From Hysterium pulicare CBS 123377 (lineage: Eukaryota; Ascomycota; Dothideomycetes; Hysteriales; Hysteriaceae), in contig AJFK01000111.1 of assembly GCA_000467715.1 (NCBI GenBank), positions 1-64,000 on the forward strand: a DNA stretch of 64,000 nt, written 5' to 3'. The first letter of the stretch is position 1. Each line of letters opens with the position of its first letter. Positions 43,983-55,281 of this stretch are shown here, in pieces. The position numbers were made by a program, and so were the translations under genes. The notes beneath the pieces were generated by a model. It worked only from the letters and a program-made list of their open reading frames with translations, searched no databases and was not told where the DNA came from.

Positions 43983-44675
43983 ATGCATCAGTCTCACATT
44001 CCCACCGAAGTCCTCGATCGCGTCGCCTGGATGCGCGGCGGCCATCATAAGATTACAGTCGACCCGGCCCGGACCGCGCATGTCGTAGTTGACCTCCAGG
44101 TCGGCTTCATGGGCGAGGGGGCGCTGCTGGAGATGCCGGTCGCGCGCAGCATCGTCGAGAACGTCAATCGTGTGTCTCAGGCGCTCCGGTCTGCCGGGGG
44201 AACTATTGCCTACGTCCAGTACAAGGTCGATCCCGACGAGCCGCATCATTGGGGATCGCATTACGACCGCATGACTCCCGATGCGCTCGAGCGGATGCGG
44301 GCGGCATTCACCGCCGGCGCGGAGCAGCATGCCCTGTGGCCCGGCCTTGACGTTCAGCCGGAGGACCTGATTGTGCCGAAGACGCGGTGGAGTGCCTTCA
44401 TTCCGGGCACGTGCGATCTCGACTCACTTCTGAAGGTCAGGGGCATCGACACGCTGATCGTCACCGGCACCACCACGAACTGCTGCTGCGAGTCGACGAT
44501 GCGGGACGCAATGCAGATGGGCTACCACGTCCTGTTTGTGCAGGACGGCAACGCCACGCGCGGCGACGCGGTGCACAACGCCAGCCTGGCGAACATGGTT
44601 CTCTTCGGCGATGTGGTCACCGCCAACGAGGCGATCGCACGGATTGAGGCCGGGCGGCACAGCGAGGTTACGTGA
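43983..44675 (+). CDS. Isochorismatase-family cysteine hydrolase, probably of bacterial origin
   Basis: Intronless, 230 aa from ATG 43983 (an in-frame ATG at 43920 would add 21 residues). The cysteine-hydrolase triad is visible: Asp in VVVDLQVGFM, Lys in VPKTRWSAFIPGT, and the nucleophile in VTGTTTNCCCESTMRDA. Relatives hydrolyse nicotinamide, N-carbamoyl compounds or isochorismate; the substrate is not predictable. The base composition is odd: 44101-44160 has 42 G/C out of 60, and codons end almost always in G or C, unlike flanking genes. The GC-rich block begins within a few codons of the start and ends at the stop. Together with the lack of introns this suggests horizontal transfer from a GC-rich bacterium. 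A TATATAA-like element lies near 43888. Confidence 0.88.
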   Translation: MHQSHIPTEVLDRVAWMRGGHHKITVDPARTAHVVVDLQVGFMGEGALLEMPVARSIVENVNRVSQALRSAGGTIAYVQYKVDPDEPHHWGSHYDRMTPDALERMRAAFTAGAEQHALWPGLDVQPEDLIVPKTRWSAFIPGTCDLDSLLKVRGIDTLIVTGTTTNCCCESTMRDAMQMGYHVLFVQDGNATRGDAVHNASLANMVLFGDVVTANEAIARIEAGRHSEVT

Positions 44676-46479
44676 CATTCGGCTGCATCCGATCAGCAAA
44701 TGACCAGACGCGAGCGTAGGAACTGCAGACCACATGGCATGAGGATCTGAGCTTTGCGAAACCCGACGACAGCGCCCGAGGAGAGGTCTCGATGACCTCA
44801 TACTCCTCCATCAACAATAGTAAGGAGTTAGGAAACTGGGGCCATGAGGACGAGGTTCTAGAATGATTTCTAGAATGATGTATAATTTACCCCTTGAAGT
44901 GTACCTGTTCTTATTGTGTGGTGGCGATATGGACTCGGAGTCTGTCGTTGATTCCACCATAGTTGCGAATTGGAGATGTAATTTGATGTTTTGATATTGA
45001 CCAATGTAGAGTCAAGGTAGTCATATATCCTTTGTTAATGACGCACTAACCTCCCCTATGATTCCTCAAGATTATGACCACCTTGTCGCTAACTCTTTCT
45101 AGTATTATATCAGCCTTGTCTGAGCGGTTCAAAGCCAACGTGCATTGGCACAATTTGAAGCTAATATACTCTTCGTCGGTAGCCAGAAAGGTTTGCGAGT
45201 CACCACTTCAGATCGCTAATGCAGCAACACGATGTGTGCCGCTGCGGCGGAAGGACTTACCAATGTCAATGATCTGGTCAATCTAGGTTCTCGGTATTGC
45301 AAAGCAATAGCTTATCAATCTTTCAGATTACTTCAACAGATGAAGAAAGGATCAGGTCAGTGGCTTCTAGAGCGGTGGGGGTGATGGCCCGATTTTGGAT
45401 GATCCTTCGTGGTGAATTCAGGGTGGTGGTGTTGTAGTCGTTTGAGTCCCTAACTATGGGGCACCAATGTCATGCAGCATTCCACTTTTAACTGTAAATA
45501 TAATATTTATATAAGCACCCCCTTCGCTTATCAAGATACTTAGTGCATTATATACCTCCTTCACTTTATCAAGATAAATCCAGCGTAAAGGTTAATTTAT
45601 GCTCTGTATTTCTAAACTTCAGAGCTATAATCTTTCTTATTAGGAGCTTCGTGCTACAGTTCCAAACTTTGGAGGCAGGCCAACAATTATAACAGGGGGG
45701 AACAGCCAAGAGGACTTTCAACGCCATGAAGACATGTACAGTAACAGTTGCTAGAATAGTTTGATAGTTAGAATGGATTAAGAACTCCTCGAGATTTTAG
45801 GGACTTAATTAAAGTTATACTAGATATAGGGCAGCTAGTAATAGAATACCTAGAGTTCCATTAGTGACTCTAGGCCCTCACTGTTACGGATGAATCTTAG
45901 AATCCTTTAACTATATATTTGTCGCAATAACAAAGGCTAATAGTAATACTTTATATTAAGCAGCTTCTATAAGCTTAGTGTAACTCCCTTATTTTTATAC
46001 TCAATAGTGTAAACAGAATTAATCCATAGAGTTCTCGTTAAAAGGGTCAAAGGAGAACGTATTCGCCCATCTTCATATTATGCCTAAGTAAGTAGTGCTA
46101 CCTCAAGAACCTCAGTGAACCCAACTTGAATTTCAGAAGTAAAACTGAATCACACTCCATCCGTCAATATTGACTGTATTTGTAAGCCAAGTAGTTCGTC
46201 GGGAGCATATCATTGGCTGGTGAACTAATCGGACCGACTAGCAAGGAATGTTGTCCCGCCTCCATCTCCGCATTTCGTCCATCATCAAACTTTCTCACAA
46301 TCCCAATAGAAGGATCGCACCGCGGAGTCTTTTAATAGGATTTGAGCCCCGAGACCGAAAGATTTATAATCATGAGTGCTAACTTTAAAAATATCCGGTG
46401 GAATACGATTCCGCTTCCGAAGTTGAGGAAGCCCCGAGTACAAGACTGTAGTAATTGAAACAAGGTTGATAATGCTCAT
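44676..46479. other. Gene-poor AT-leaning stretch
   Basis: 1.8 kb without a supported gene. About 45480-46080 is AT-rich with many TA steps, like repeat DNA altered by RIP, but no transposon motif is readable. An imperfect direct repeat ending CTTATCAAGATA and CTTTATCAAGATA occurs at about 45527-45575. Confidence 0.45.
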
Positions 46480-46745
46480 CATGATGTAACACTTCAATCG
46501 TGTATAATGGCTGGTAGTAAGTCTAGGCTGCAAGACTCGGTAGCGGTTCTATGGTGAATGCCTTACATTCGCCTGGTTAGGAATAGTTGAAGCTAATAAG
46601 GTGTGACTTGTTAATGCACAGCCTACTGTGGCACTTAGGTTTAGAGAAATAGATATCATATAAAGATATACACTTATGTACTCAATATGTTTTGTGGAAA
46701 TTGAGGGGTGTGGCTGCGAGGGCGCTGGCGAAGGCAAAGCCATTT
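46480..46745 (-). repeat. Degenerate copy B of the 41 kb relic
   Basis: About 200 nt align with 40970-41165 in the same orientation, sharing GGTGAATGCCTT, TTAATGCACAGCC and GCTGCGAGGGCGCTGGCG-type blocks. Differences are mostly transitions (for example GCCGACGAGG against GCTAATAAGG), and copy B is the more AT-rich. This suggests RIP acting on a duplicated sequence. Neither copy is a complete gene. Confidence 0.6.
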
Positions 46746-47239
46746 CCTAATGTAATCTCCTGGACGCTTCGATGCTGTTTGTAGTGTTCTGAATGACTTT
46801 GGTTAGAGCCTAGGGAGATATATGTCAGCCTCGTTTTGGGACATCATATAGAAGACCGAAACCATGACACTTTGAAGCTTGGAAATGAACGCTAATCACC
46901 TACAGTGATCCAAAAGACACATATGATTATGCGTATGGCGTACCACGAGACTTGACGCGAGTAGACGCGAATCGGTCTCTATTTAGGCCGAACGGCTCCA
47001 GTTTAGGTAATCAGAAGCCGAGCGATGAATATATCTGGCTAGTCAATGATAAATTCCCATTTGGGGATGCCTTGCTGAATAATGGGATGCTGGTACTCGG
47101 CGACACAACGAGCCGATGCCGAAAGGCTTTTGTCACGGTTTACGTATATATAATAAAAACTGCGCCGCCAAACCCAGACCAAGCTGGGTCACTATTGTAA
47201 GTCGTCTTCCATTCGAAAGCAACGAAAAGAAATCAACAC
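46746..47239. other. Intergenic, upstream of GST
   Basis: About 490 nt. An open frame of 82 codons (46952-47200) has no recognisable features. This is probably the promoter region of the GST gene. Confidence 0.4.
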
Positions 47240-47911
47240 ATGTCGTCACAAATCAAAACGATCAAGGTCTGGGGCAAAGGCGGTCCCAATCCGCCAAAAG
47301 TCCCCATGGTCTTGGAGGAGCTCGGTCTTTCTTACGAAATAGTCGCCATCCCATATGCCGACGTCAAGAAACCCGAATATATTGCCATCAACCCTAATGG
47401 TCGGGTGCCAGCCATCTACGATCCCAATACAGACCTTACACTGTGGGAGTCTGGTGCCATTGTCGAGTATCTGATCGAGCGTTACGACACTACGCACAAA
47501 CTCAGCTTTGCGCCCGGAACAGCAGAGTCGTATCATGCAAAGCAATGGCTCTTTTTCCAAGTGACAGGACAGGGACCATACTATGGACAGGCAGTCTGGT
47601 TCAAAAAATATCACCAAGAACAAGTACCCAGTGCCCTTGAGCGCTATATCAAAGAAATTTCCAGAGTTACAAGTGTTTTAGAAGGGCATCTGGCGAGACA
47701 GAAAGTGGATGCTGACGGTGACGGACCATGGCTCGTGGGCAACAAGTTTTCATATGCGGATATCGCCTTTGTCCCGTGGCAGATAATCATCACCAAGCTA
47801 ATTGGGACGGATGAGTACAACCCTGACGATTTTCCCCATGTAAAGCAGTGGCTCAGTAGGATGATGTCGCGTAAGGCGGTAGCGGTGGCGATGGGAAATA
47901 CTGAGCATTAA
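47240..47911 (+). CDS. Glutathione S-transferase (Ure2p/theta-like)
   Basis: Cytosolic GST of 223 aa in a single exon. The N-terminal thioredoxin-like half has GKGGPNPPKVPMVLEELGL, INPNGRVPAIYDP with the cis-Pro, and LWESGAIVEYLIERYD with the E-S glutathione-binding pair. The C-terminal helical half has YHAKQWLFFQVTGQGPYYGQ and the N-capping region FSYADIAFVPW. The pattern matches fungal Ure2p-like/GTT GSTs that conjugate or reduce electrophiles. No prion-like Asn-rich N-terminus is present. Downstream, tail to tail, lies a galactose oxidase gene. Confidence 0.9.
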   Translation: MSSQIKTIKVWGKGGPNPPKVPMVLEELGLSYEIVAIPYADVKKPEYIAINPNGRVPAIYDPNTDLTLWESGAIVEYLIERYDTTHKLSFAPGTAESYHAKQWLFFQVTGQGPYYGQAVWFKKYHQEQVPSALERYIKEISRVTSVLEGHLARQKVDADGDGPWLVGNKFSYADIAFVPWQIIITKLIGTDEYNPDDFPHVKQWLSRMMSRKAVAVAMGNTEH

Positions 47912-48169
47912 GAATAGCAGACCTGCTGAACTCCAGCCTATTAGCGGAACTTAAAGTTGTCATATTGCTGCCCTAGCGACCAGACGTGGTGGGGGTAAAA
48001 GGTTGTACTATCAATGTATGTAGTGAGCCACACGAAATCGATTACATTAGGACTGGCGAGGCTGAATTATCTGCTGAAACTATCAAGACATGATCAGAAG
48101 CTCAAGCCGCCATGATTTGTACTACATTTGTATAGATTTCTGTATACTCACTCGGTGCAACGCCCTCAT

Positions 48170-50557
48170 TCAAGTCAACGTCACTTCAACAACTTTAGCC
48201 ACGCTCGGCGTCCCCGCCGAATTCAGCGCAAATAAGTACCAATAGCCTGGCAACGCGACTTCAGGGTCAGCAGGAATCGTGACCGTATACGACGTTCCGC
48301 TCCCCGTTGTCATCAAGGGAATGCGACGCTGATCGGTATCCACAGTATGTGTCGAAGTACCCAAACGGATCAAGGAGAAACTAGTAACGGCGCTGTCAGT
48401 CGCCACGGTAATGGTACCCCCGACTTTGACGGTAGATGTGCTGAGAGAGTTGATCTTTGGTTGTGTCCTTCTAGTTCCGTCCGAGTTCAATAGGTAGGGA
48501 GGAACGAAGATCTCGGCGTCCCAGTGATTGGTTCCGCAGCCGCCACAGAGACCGCCGCCTCCGTTCATAATCGTTGCGTCGGGCAGAAGCAATCCAACGG
48601 AATGATAATTTCGTGGGATGCTCATTGGGTTTAACTGCGTGAATGTCTGTGTAGACGGGCTCCAGAGTTCCGGAGTGAGGATAGCCTTATCATCGGTGAA
48701 CGGCTCAACCCAGGTCTGCCCGCCGGTAACGAAGACTGAGCCATCTGGAAGAGCAATGGCATTACTGAAGCCGCGTGCGAAAGCCATGTTGCTTAACTTT
48801 GTCACAGTCGGATTGGTTTTCGGTGTACCGATGGTGATATGGAAGGCGCTGTTCCTTGAGTTGTCTGCTTGATAGTTTTGCGCCCCACCAGCAGTTAGAA
48901 TCTTGCCTGCTACCGCATCATACATAACAGCATTACCGTTCATGGCATCCAGATCGGTAGAACGAGTGCCAGCGCTGGTAACGTTGCCTTGGCCCGTGGT
49001 ATTGTACCAGTTCATGTTCTTTGCGGGACCAGCTTGAAACACGAATCCATTCTTCCAGCCGAAGAGCCAGCCATGGTTATCCTGACGATAAACGCCATTA
49101 ACATCGTTCGTGAGCATAGGAGCGACGAGGGCACCAGGAAGCAGCGTCCATATGTTCGTGGTAGGGTTGTAGATCTCTCCATTCTTGCCACCTCGAGGAC
49201 CACTCCAGGATCCACCAATATTGAAGATACGTCCATCGGAGCAAGTCGCAGTGGACTGATAGCCTCGCTGAATGACCATATCAGGCCCAGAAATCCATGT
49301 ATCGCTGCTAGGATCATAGATACTCGTCCGAGCGGCGTTATCACCGCCAGTGACAACAACGCGGCCAGAAAAGTCCATGGAAATGCCCGGGCAGAACATG
49401 TCGTGATTCGTATTGGTTACGGTCCGTTGCGTAGACAAACCAGTTGTCGGATCCCAAATCGCTGTCTGGGTGTAACCATTTGAGCCGCCGAAGTTATCAA
49501 TTAGATACGCTGACCAAAGAAGAACTTTGCCATTCGGTAGCATTGCAGCTGCAGCAGGGACGATGGGAAAGTCCACAGTGTAGGCCCATGAGCCTTTAAT
49601 CGCTGTCGGAGCAGTGTAAGAGAACGCGACGTTGGGGTCGACCAGATTGATCTCTCCTGCACTGGTCCAATTTCCTCGGTTCCCGGCCTCAGTGAGCGCG
49701 TTGAGACGGTAGTAGCGAGCGGTATTTGTAAATATAGCCATCTTTTCGGTAATATCATCTGGCCAACTTCCGGACGTCACTTGGGTCCAAGTGGTGCTAT
49801 CGTTACTTGCTTCAACAGTATAACTTCCGATTCTTCCGTTCGGACCACTTGTAAGATACCGGGGAAGATAACTTAATGCAGCTACTCTCCTTGGTGTCCC
49901 TTGATCAATCGTAAAATGATGAGGCAGAGGAGGCGTTGTTCCTGAATATTGGGTATGCCAGAATGTCTTTGAATCGCCATCAATGGCATTGGCCGCGCTG
50001 TTGTTCGCGGCTATGGTCTCCTCACTATCTGCCTTAACCGTCCAAGTGGCTCGTGAAAGATAACTGGCAACTCGGAAAACGTTGATCTCTGCGGCGCTAG
50101 TCCACGGATTGCCTTGCCCTTGAGCTTCTGATAAAGCTGTAAGACGGACATAACGCGCAGGCTTTGCAACAAACGTGGTTTGCTTAGTTGAAGCGTCGTT
50201 TACATAAGTACCGGTGCCAATAGCGGATCCCCAATTCGTACCATCAGTACTAAGCTCGATTGTGTGTTGACCAATTCTACCGTTACCACTGCCGTCCTGT
50301 CGCGGCTGATAACTTATTGCAGTCACAAGATAGGTGCTTTTCATATCAATGACGATGTTGTGTGGGAGTGGAGCATCAGGGGTATACTCTGAATGCCAGA
50401 AAGTGTTGGGATTGTCATCAATGGCTTTGGCAGCTTCGTTTCCAGCATGTTGGCTATCAGCAGTTGCAGTCCAACCAGCGCGGTCAATTGGAAGGGTTGC
50501 GGAAACGACTGACTTTATAAAAGTTGAAGAGAACAAAAAAAGCGAGAGAAAGAGCAT
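48170..50557 (-). CDS. Secreted galactose oxidase-like copper radical oxidase with tandem F5/8C domains
   Basis: Single-exon, 795 aa. The signal peptide is LFLSLFLFSSTFIKSVVSA. Two discoidin/F5-8C (CBM32-like) modules follow: roughly residues 25-155 (NPNTFWHSEYTPDAPLPH) and 165-305 (SKTFWHTQYSGTTPPLPHHF). The oxidase domain has NTNHDMFCPGISMD (Cys of the Tyr-Cys cofactor), IQRGYQST (its Tyr), NIGGSWSGPRGG (stacking Trp), IPRNYHSVGLLLPD (axial Tyr and His ligand) and STHTVDTDQRRIPL (second His ligand). The C-terminal Ig-like module ends LPGYWYLFALNSAGTPS. All active-site residues of galactose oxidase are conserved, so it should oxidise a primary alcohol of galactose-type sugars or a related alcohol to an aldehyde with H2O2. 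Classical galactose oxidase has one such carbohydrate-binding module; here there are two. Confidence 0.93.
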   Translation of the reverse strand: MLFLSLFLFSSTFIKSVVSATLPIDRAGWTATADSQHAGNEAAKAIDDNPNTFWHSEYTPDAPLPHNIVIDMKSTYLVTAISYQPRQDGSGNGRIGQHTIELSTDGTNWGSAIGTGTYVNDASTKQTTFVAKPARYVRLTALSEAQGQGNPWTSAAEINVFRVASYLSRATWTVKADSEETIAANNSAANAIDGDSKTFWHTQYSGTTPPLPHHFTIDQGTPRRVAALSYLPRYLTSGPNGRIGSYTVEASNDSTTWTQVTSGSWPDDITEKMAIFTNTARYYRLNALTEAGNRGNWTSAGEINLVDPNVAFSYTAPTAIKGSWAYTVDFPIVPAAAAMLPNGKVLLWSAYLIDNFGGSNGYTQTAIWDPTTGLSTQRTVTNTNHDMFCPGISMDFSGRVVVTGGDNAARTSIYDPSSDTWISGPDMVIQRGYQSTATCSDGRIFNIGGSWSGPRGGKNGEIYNPTTNIWTLLPGALVAPMLTNDVNGVYRQDNHGWLFGWKNGFVFQAGPAKNMNWYNTTGQGNVTSAGTRSTDLDAMNGNAVMYDAVAGKILTAGGAQNYQADNSRNSAFHITIGTPKTNPTVTKLSNMAFARGFSNAIALPDGSVFVTGGQTWVEPFTDDKAILTPELWSPSTQTFTQLNPMSIPRNYHSVGLLLPDATIMNGGGGLCGGCGTNHWDAEIFVPPYLLNSDGTRRTQPKINSLSTSTVKVGGTITVATDSAVTSFSLIRLGTSTHTVDTDQRRIPLMTTGSGTSYTVTIPADPEVALPGYWYLFALNSAGTPSVAKVVEVTLT

Positions 50558-51779
50558 GGCTGATTCAGAGCATAAAAATAAGCCAAGAAAGTAAGGAGAG
50601 CTTAGAAAACATTTTCTTGATCATAAGGGAACAAAGTAGAGCTTATATTCACTCATCAGACTCCATCCTCCAGGATTGAGGCTGAGCTGGGGACATGCAT
50701 ACCTGCATGTAATCAAATATTGCAAGCCAACCGGATAAGAATGATGGAAAGGGGAACTGCAGGTGGACCTGTATGCCGGACGAAGAGCTGCAGCTTCATC
50801 TATCCTACCCGGTAGACATGTGATCGAATGCAGATCGTGTTGCCATTGCTCTCAACCCAGGCGCAACTGCGGATGGCCATTGGTAAACATCTTAGCACGT
50901 GCATCGATAGCCGAATACGAAAGCGGATCGCAGGAAGGACTCATTCGAATAAATTAAATAAGCTGACGGCGCGGTATGTGGCGCGCAGAAATAGCAGCGG
51001 CCCTTACGAGATGGTGAAAGAAAGTAAAATAAACCTCTAGGAATCAACTCAAAGTACGGCAGAAAGTGTGGCTTATGTATGTTCTTTATTAACAGCATAC
51101 CGGCAGAGCCTAGATTCGGAAGGTCGGCTTATGGCGTTTTTGAAGCTCGTATTCGCAAAAGCCTCCCCACAAAAGGTGCAGCTATTGGTAACCTATTCGG
51201 TGTTCAAGAATGCTATTTGCCCGTAGGGGTGAATTCGTTCCGGTATGAAAGTATCAGATTCAATAAAACATTGTAGCAAGAGTAAGTATAGGCGGAAGAA
51301 ATGTGGCTTACTAGTCTTGTTGAGACAGACCTCGGGATTTCTCTAACTCCTCAGCTATACCGCTAAGCAAGCACGCAATATCGTTGGAACAGCCATCTGA
51401 AAAGGCTAGAATTACGCCATATGCGATATAGAAAGAAGGAATTGGAGTAGGCGCAGAATGGATGAGCAGGTGACCGCGGCCACGCTACGCCTTCATACAG
51501 ACCTACAGCTTACATGCATGAGCGATAGGATCTCGACTTTCCAAACAGTTGCGGCCACGGATTTGTAAAAGAATGAGGAATGCTTCAAGAAGAAGACGGT
51601 TGGAGAATGAGAAAGAAGAGATGACTGAAGGCCTTCTTTTACCTAGCGTTTCAAGCCTCTCACGTGCTAGCGCGTTTTATTAGCGCTCCATCGTTATCTA
51701 AACGATAAGAACTTGAGTAACGTCGAACTTCACTTAAAGCCTGAGATCTTACACTCTCCTCCCTCGGTTATCTCTCACC
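50558..51779. promoter_or_regulatory. Divergent upstream region, galactose oxidase and RecQ genes
   Basis: About 1.2 kb. Short frames (64-70 codons) are not convincing. Pyrimidine-rich sequence occurs just before 51780. No defined site is recognised. Confidence 0.4.
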
Positions 51780-54419
51780 ATGGCAGCCGACTCAGATTTC
51801 GCTCTATCTTCAGCAGATGAAGCTGATATGGTGGCCGCTTGTGAAAAGACAGAACCCCCAACAAATTCCACCAAAAGAAAACGTGACGCCTTATCCAACG
51901 ACGAGGATCCAATTCCAAGGAAGAAACCACCAACCAGCTATCCATGTAAATCACAACTTGCAGTAAAAGTGCTGAACCAGTGCTTTGAATTGAAAGCATT
52001 TCGATTGGAGCAAGAGGCTGTCATTTCAAGATTGCTGGGTGGAGGGAGTGCAGTCGTGGTGTTCCCAACTGGGGGTGGGAAGAGTCTTTGTTATCAGGTC
52101 ATCCAATCCCTCAATTGTCTTCATACGCACCTCCAAACTGTTTCAAAGAATCTGACATGGATCTTCGAGTAGGTTCCAGCGGTTGCTTTCGCCGAGCTCG
52201 ACGACCTCTCCAACTCCCAGCGCCCCGAAGGCGCTGGAGTCACCATCGTCGTCTCGCCGCTTATCGCACTGATGAAAGATCAGGTGGATGCGCTACTAAG
52301 AAGGAGGATAAATGCCGCGGTTCTAAACTCAAGTCAGACAAGAGAGCAGCATATGCAGGTCAAGGATGACTTGAGAGCGGGGAGGTTGAAACTACTCTAT
52401 TGTGCACCAGAGAGGTTGAACAATGAGGGTTTCGTGGAGGACATGCGGAATGTAAGGGGAGGTGTGAGGCTAGTAGCGGTAGATGAGGCACATTGCGTTT
52501 CTGAGGTATAATACACTTAAGTGTCTTCACCTCTTTTGTATCGTGTTGTGTTGAAGGCTTACAACCTCCGCTAGTGGGGACATTCTTTCCGTCCCGAATA
52601 TTTAAAAGGTATATCATTCCACGGTTTCTGTTGGCCTTCGGCTAACACATGGGAGTGGCTCGATTTGTCAAGGAGATCAAAGCTGAACGGGTCGTCTGCC
52701 TCACCGCCACTGCTACGCGAAAGGTCACACGTGACATTCGAAAGAACTTTGACATTGACGAGGATGGACTGTTTAGAACAGCAATGTATCGACCGAAGTA
52801 AGATCATCTCTTTCTTATTACTACATGTGACAATCATCTCACATCCATCTTTTGCAGCCTTCGATTGCTAGCCGAAGCAACGCAAAACAAGCAAGCAAGT
52901 TACGAAAAACTTTTCAAGTTCTTGAGAAGCCATTCTGGACCAACTGTCATCTACGTCACCATCCAAAAGGTATCGTCTCGATGTGCCAACCCTGCTCGTT
53001 TCGAACGAAATGTAATTGCTAATTAATGAGCATAGCAATCAGAATATTTGGCCGAAGATCTACGAAAACAAGGTTTTAAGGCAAAAGCGTTTCATGCCGG
53101 CATGGAGACTAGTAAGAAGACGGAGCTACAAGACGAATTCATGGCACGGGATGATCTTGTTGTAACAAAATCCCAGTTCTTGAGTCTGTCACAGGGCACT
53201 GATCACGCTCGTACAGATTGTAGCCACAATTGCTTTCGGCATGGGAATTGATAAGCCAAACATCCGTAACATCGTCCACTTCAACATTCCCAGCAGCGTT
53301 GAAGAATATAGCCAGCAGATTGGTAGAGCAGGTCGAGATGGGAAGCCTAGTACCTGTCTTTTCTACCTCTGTCCAGAGGACTTCTATTTGCGCAATGTCT
53401 TCACATATGGCGATCTCCCAGCCCGCAAATCTGTGCATGCTTTCCTGCAAAGCATCTTCTACCCCGCGACTCCAGTCGGTCAGAGTCTCAGAGCAAGTCA
53501 TACGAGTCAATCGAGAGAGTTCGATATCAAGGTTTGTGCTGTCAATTGAACGATCTCACCATTTCCTGCTGACCTTACAATAGACTTCGCCTCTTGCCAT
53601 CATGTATGCAGAGCTCGAGCTACAGTTCGGTCTCATCCGTGCGACAACGCCCATGTACTCAAACTATCAATACCAAATCTCCGACTACGGAGTCTGGCAA
53701 GGTGATGTGTCGCGCCCCGCGAAAGCCATCAAGAGCGCCGCACGGAAGAAAGGAAAATGGTACGAAGTCGATGTCGACGGCGCGTCCGAAGCACTCGGCT
53801 TAATCCGAAGCGACTTAGTCCGTAAACTGAACGAGTGGAACGACAAAGGCACTATCGAGATGAAAGCCGGCGGCGTGCAGTTTGTATATAATGTACTTCG
53901 CACACTCCCTTCCACAACAATGGAGATCGACGAGATTGCTGAAAAACTATATTCGCAGATGCTCGAGCGTGAACAGCAGGCTCTCGAGCGCACGAAACAG
54001 GTCGTGGGATTGGTCACGATGAAGAAATGCTTCTCCAGAGCTCTAGCAGCTTACTTCGGCGATGGCTCAGAGGGCTTTCCTGAAGAGTGCGGCCATTGCA
54101 CGTGGTGTGAGACGCATACTCAAGTTGTACTTCCGAATACACCACCAGCACCTCCAGATTCTACTAAGGTAGATGCCATAATGAAGGCTTGTCGAATTCG
54201 GGATGATCCAAGGTTGTTGGCTCGAATTGGGTTTGGCATTACGAGCCCAAGGGTCACGGCATTGAAATTGAAGCAGAATCCCGTGTGGGAATCTATGAAT
54301 GTTTGCGACTTTAAGGTGAGTTGTTTGTGGGTAGTAGCATGATCTTTGCTTGTCTTCTAACATGGTTATAGGCGCTCGTTCAAGTATTTGCCAAGAAATG
54401 TGGAGTGGACGCCGAGTAG
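51780..54419 (+). CDS. RecQ-family DNA helicase
   Basis: ATP-dependent 3'-5' DNA helicase of 719 aa, nuclear (basic patch [10 protein letters not shown]). Nine exons: 51780-52097, 52173-52505, 52575-52608, 52656-52797, 52858-52969, 53036-53161, 53217-53531, 53584-54315 and 54372-54419. Motif 0/[15 protein letters not shown] and [17 protein letters not shown] (Walker A); motif [18 protein letters not shown]; motif III CLTATAT; motif [22 protein letters not shown] and [15 protein letters not shown]. The RecQ zinc-binding region has [15 protein letters not shown] followed by ECGHCTWC. There is no HRDC domain, and the N-terminus is short compared with Sgs1/BLM. It is a smaller RecQ, probably in DNA repair or recombination. 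Confidence 0.92.
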
Positions 54420-55281
54420 CATATGTAAGTGACTATCACTTCAATAAGTCACCAAAGTAGACGATCTACCAGATTGTGCCTTGGCCCTTTCTAATACAGG
54501 GGAGTGCCACGGCTACTTTCATTAAATTAGAAAGCTTTTCATGGATCCAGTATCGAGTTCCACCTAATTCTCTTCCTTCCTTTTTCTTGCAAACTTTCGA
54601 TGCAAGACTCTGCGTAGTCCACGATATGCGTAAATTCCCAAAGTTGCTTTCAGGCAAGCAAAGCAACAGCCTCAGCTTTCTATTTACTCACATACTATTC
54701 GGTCACCTTCCTGCTTCCTTACTCCCATATTGACCCGGACAGGACAGCCTCATTTACTTTTGATTGGTCCAGAATGCGACCGCCCAGCGCTGCGCAAAGC
54801 TTCACTTATCCGCCCTTAGAACATTCATACTGTCATTCTACTAGCCTCTTGTTATATAATTTGTATACGCTTGATACCAAAGTCCGCCTGTATCTGGTAT
54901 TACTTCCCTCCCGACATTCGCGTAAATATTACCGGGTAAATCGGGTCCCTGCCACAAATGCCTAGGACGCTGTGACTTTATCAATCCGTAAGTCATCCGT
55001 TCTCCAGAAAACTCCCGACTATTATACGGATCGAGTGAGGCTTGAAAAAAAAATTGAGTATCATGACTCGACATTCGCCCCAACAACACTTGAAAATAAT
55101 AGTGCGATCATTCACGATGTCCCTTTACTATGCTCATGGAGGTCCCGGCCTCAACCCTGCAAGTCAAATTTATGTTTAAGTATCTCGCTACCGCGACCCA
55201 GGGCATGGAACTGTGGTTTTGACCCGCAATTCAATTTCTACTCGGATTGTTCTTTATGAGCGTCAACTCCAGTGAGCAACG
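54420..55281. other. Intergenic, no gene seen
   Basis: About 860 nt between RecQ and GH115. No coding or RNA feature is supported. Confidence 0.45.

Noticed and set aside
45480-46080. Transposon in the AT-rich stretch
   Set aside because: No terminal repeats or transposase/reverse-transcriptase motifs could be read; only composition points to old repeat DNA.
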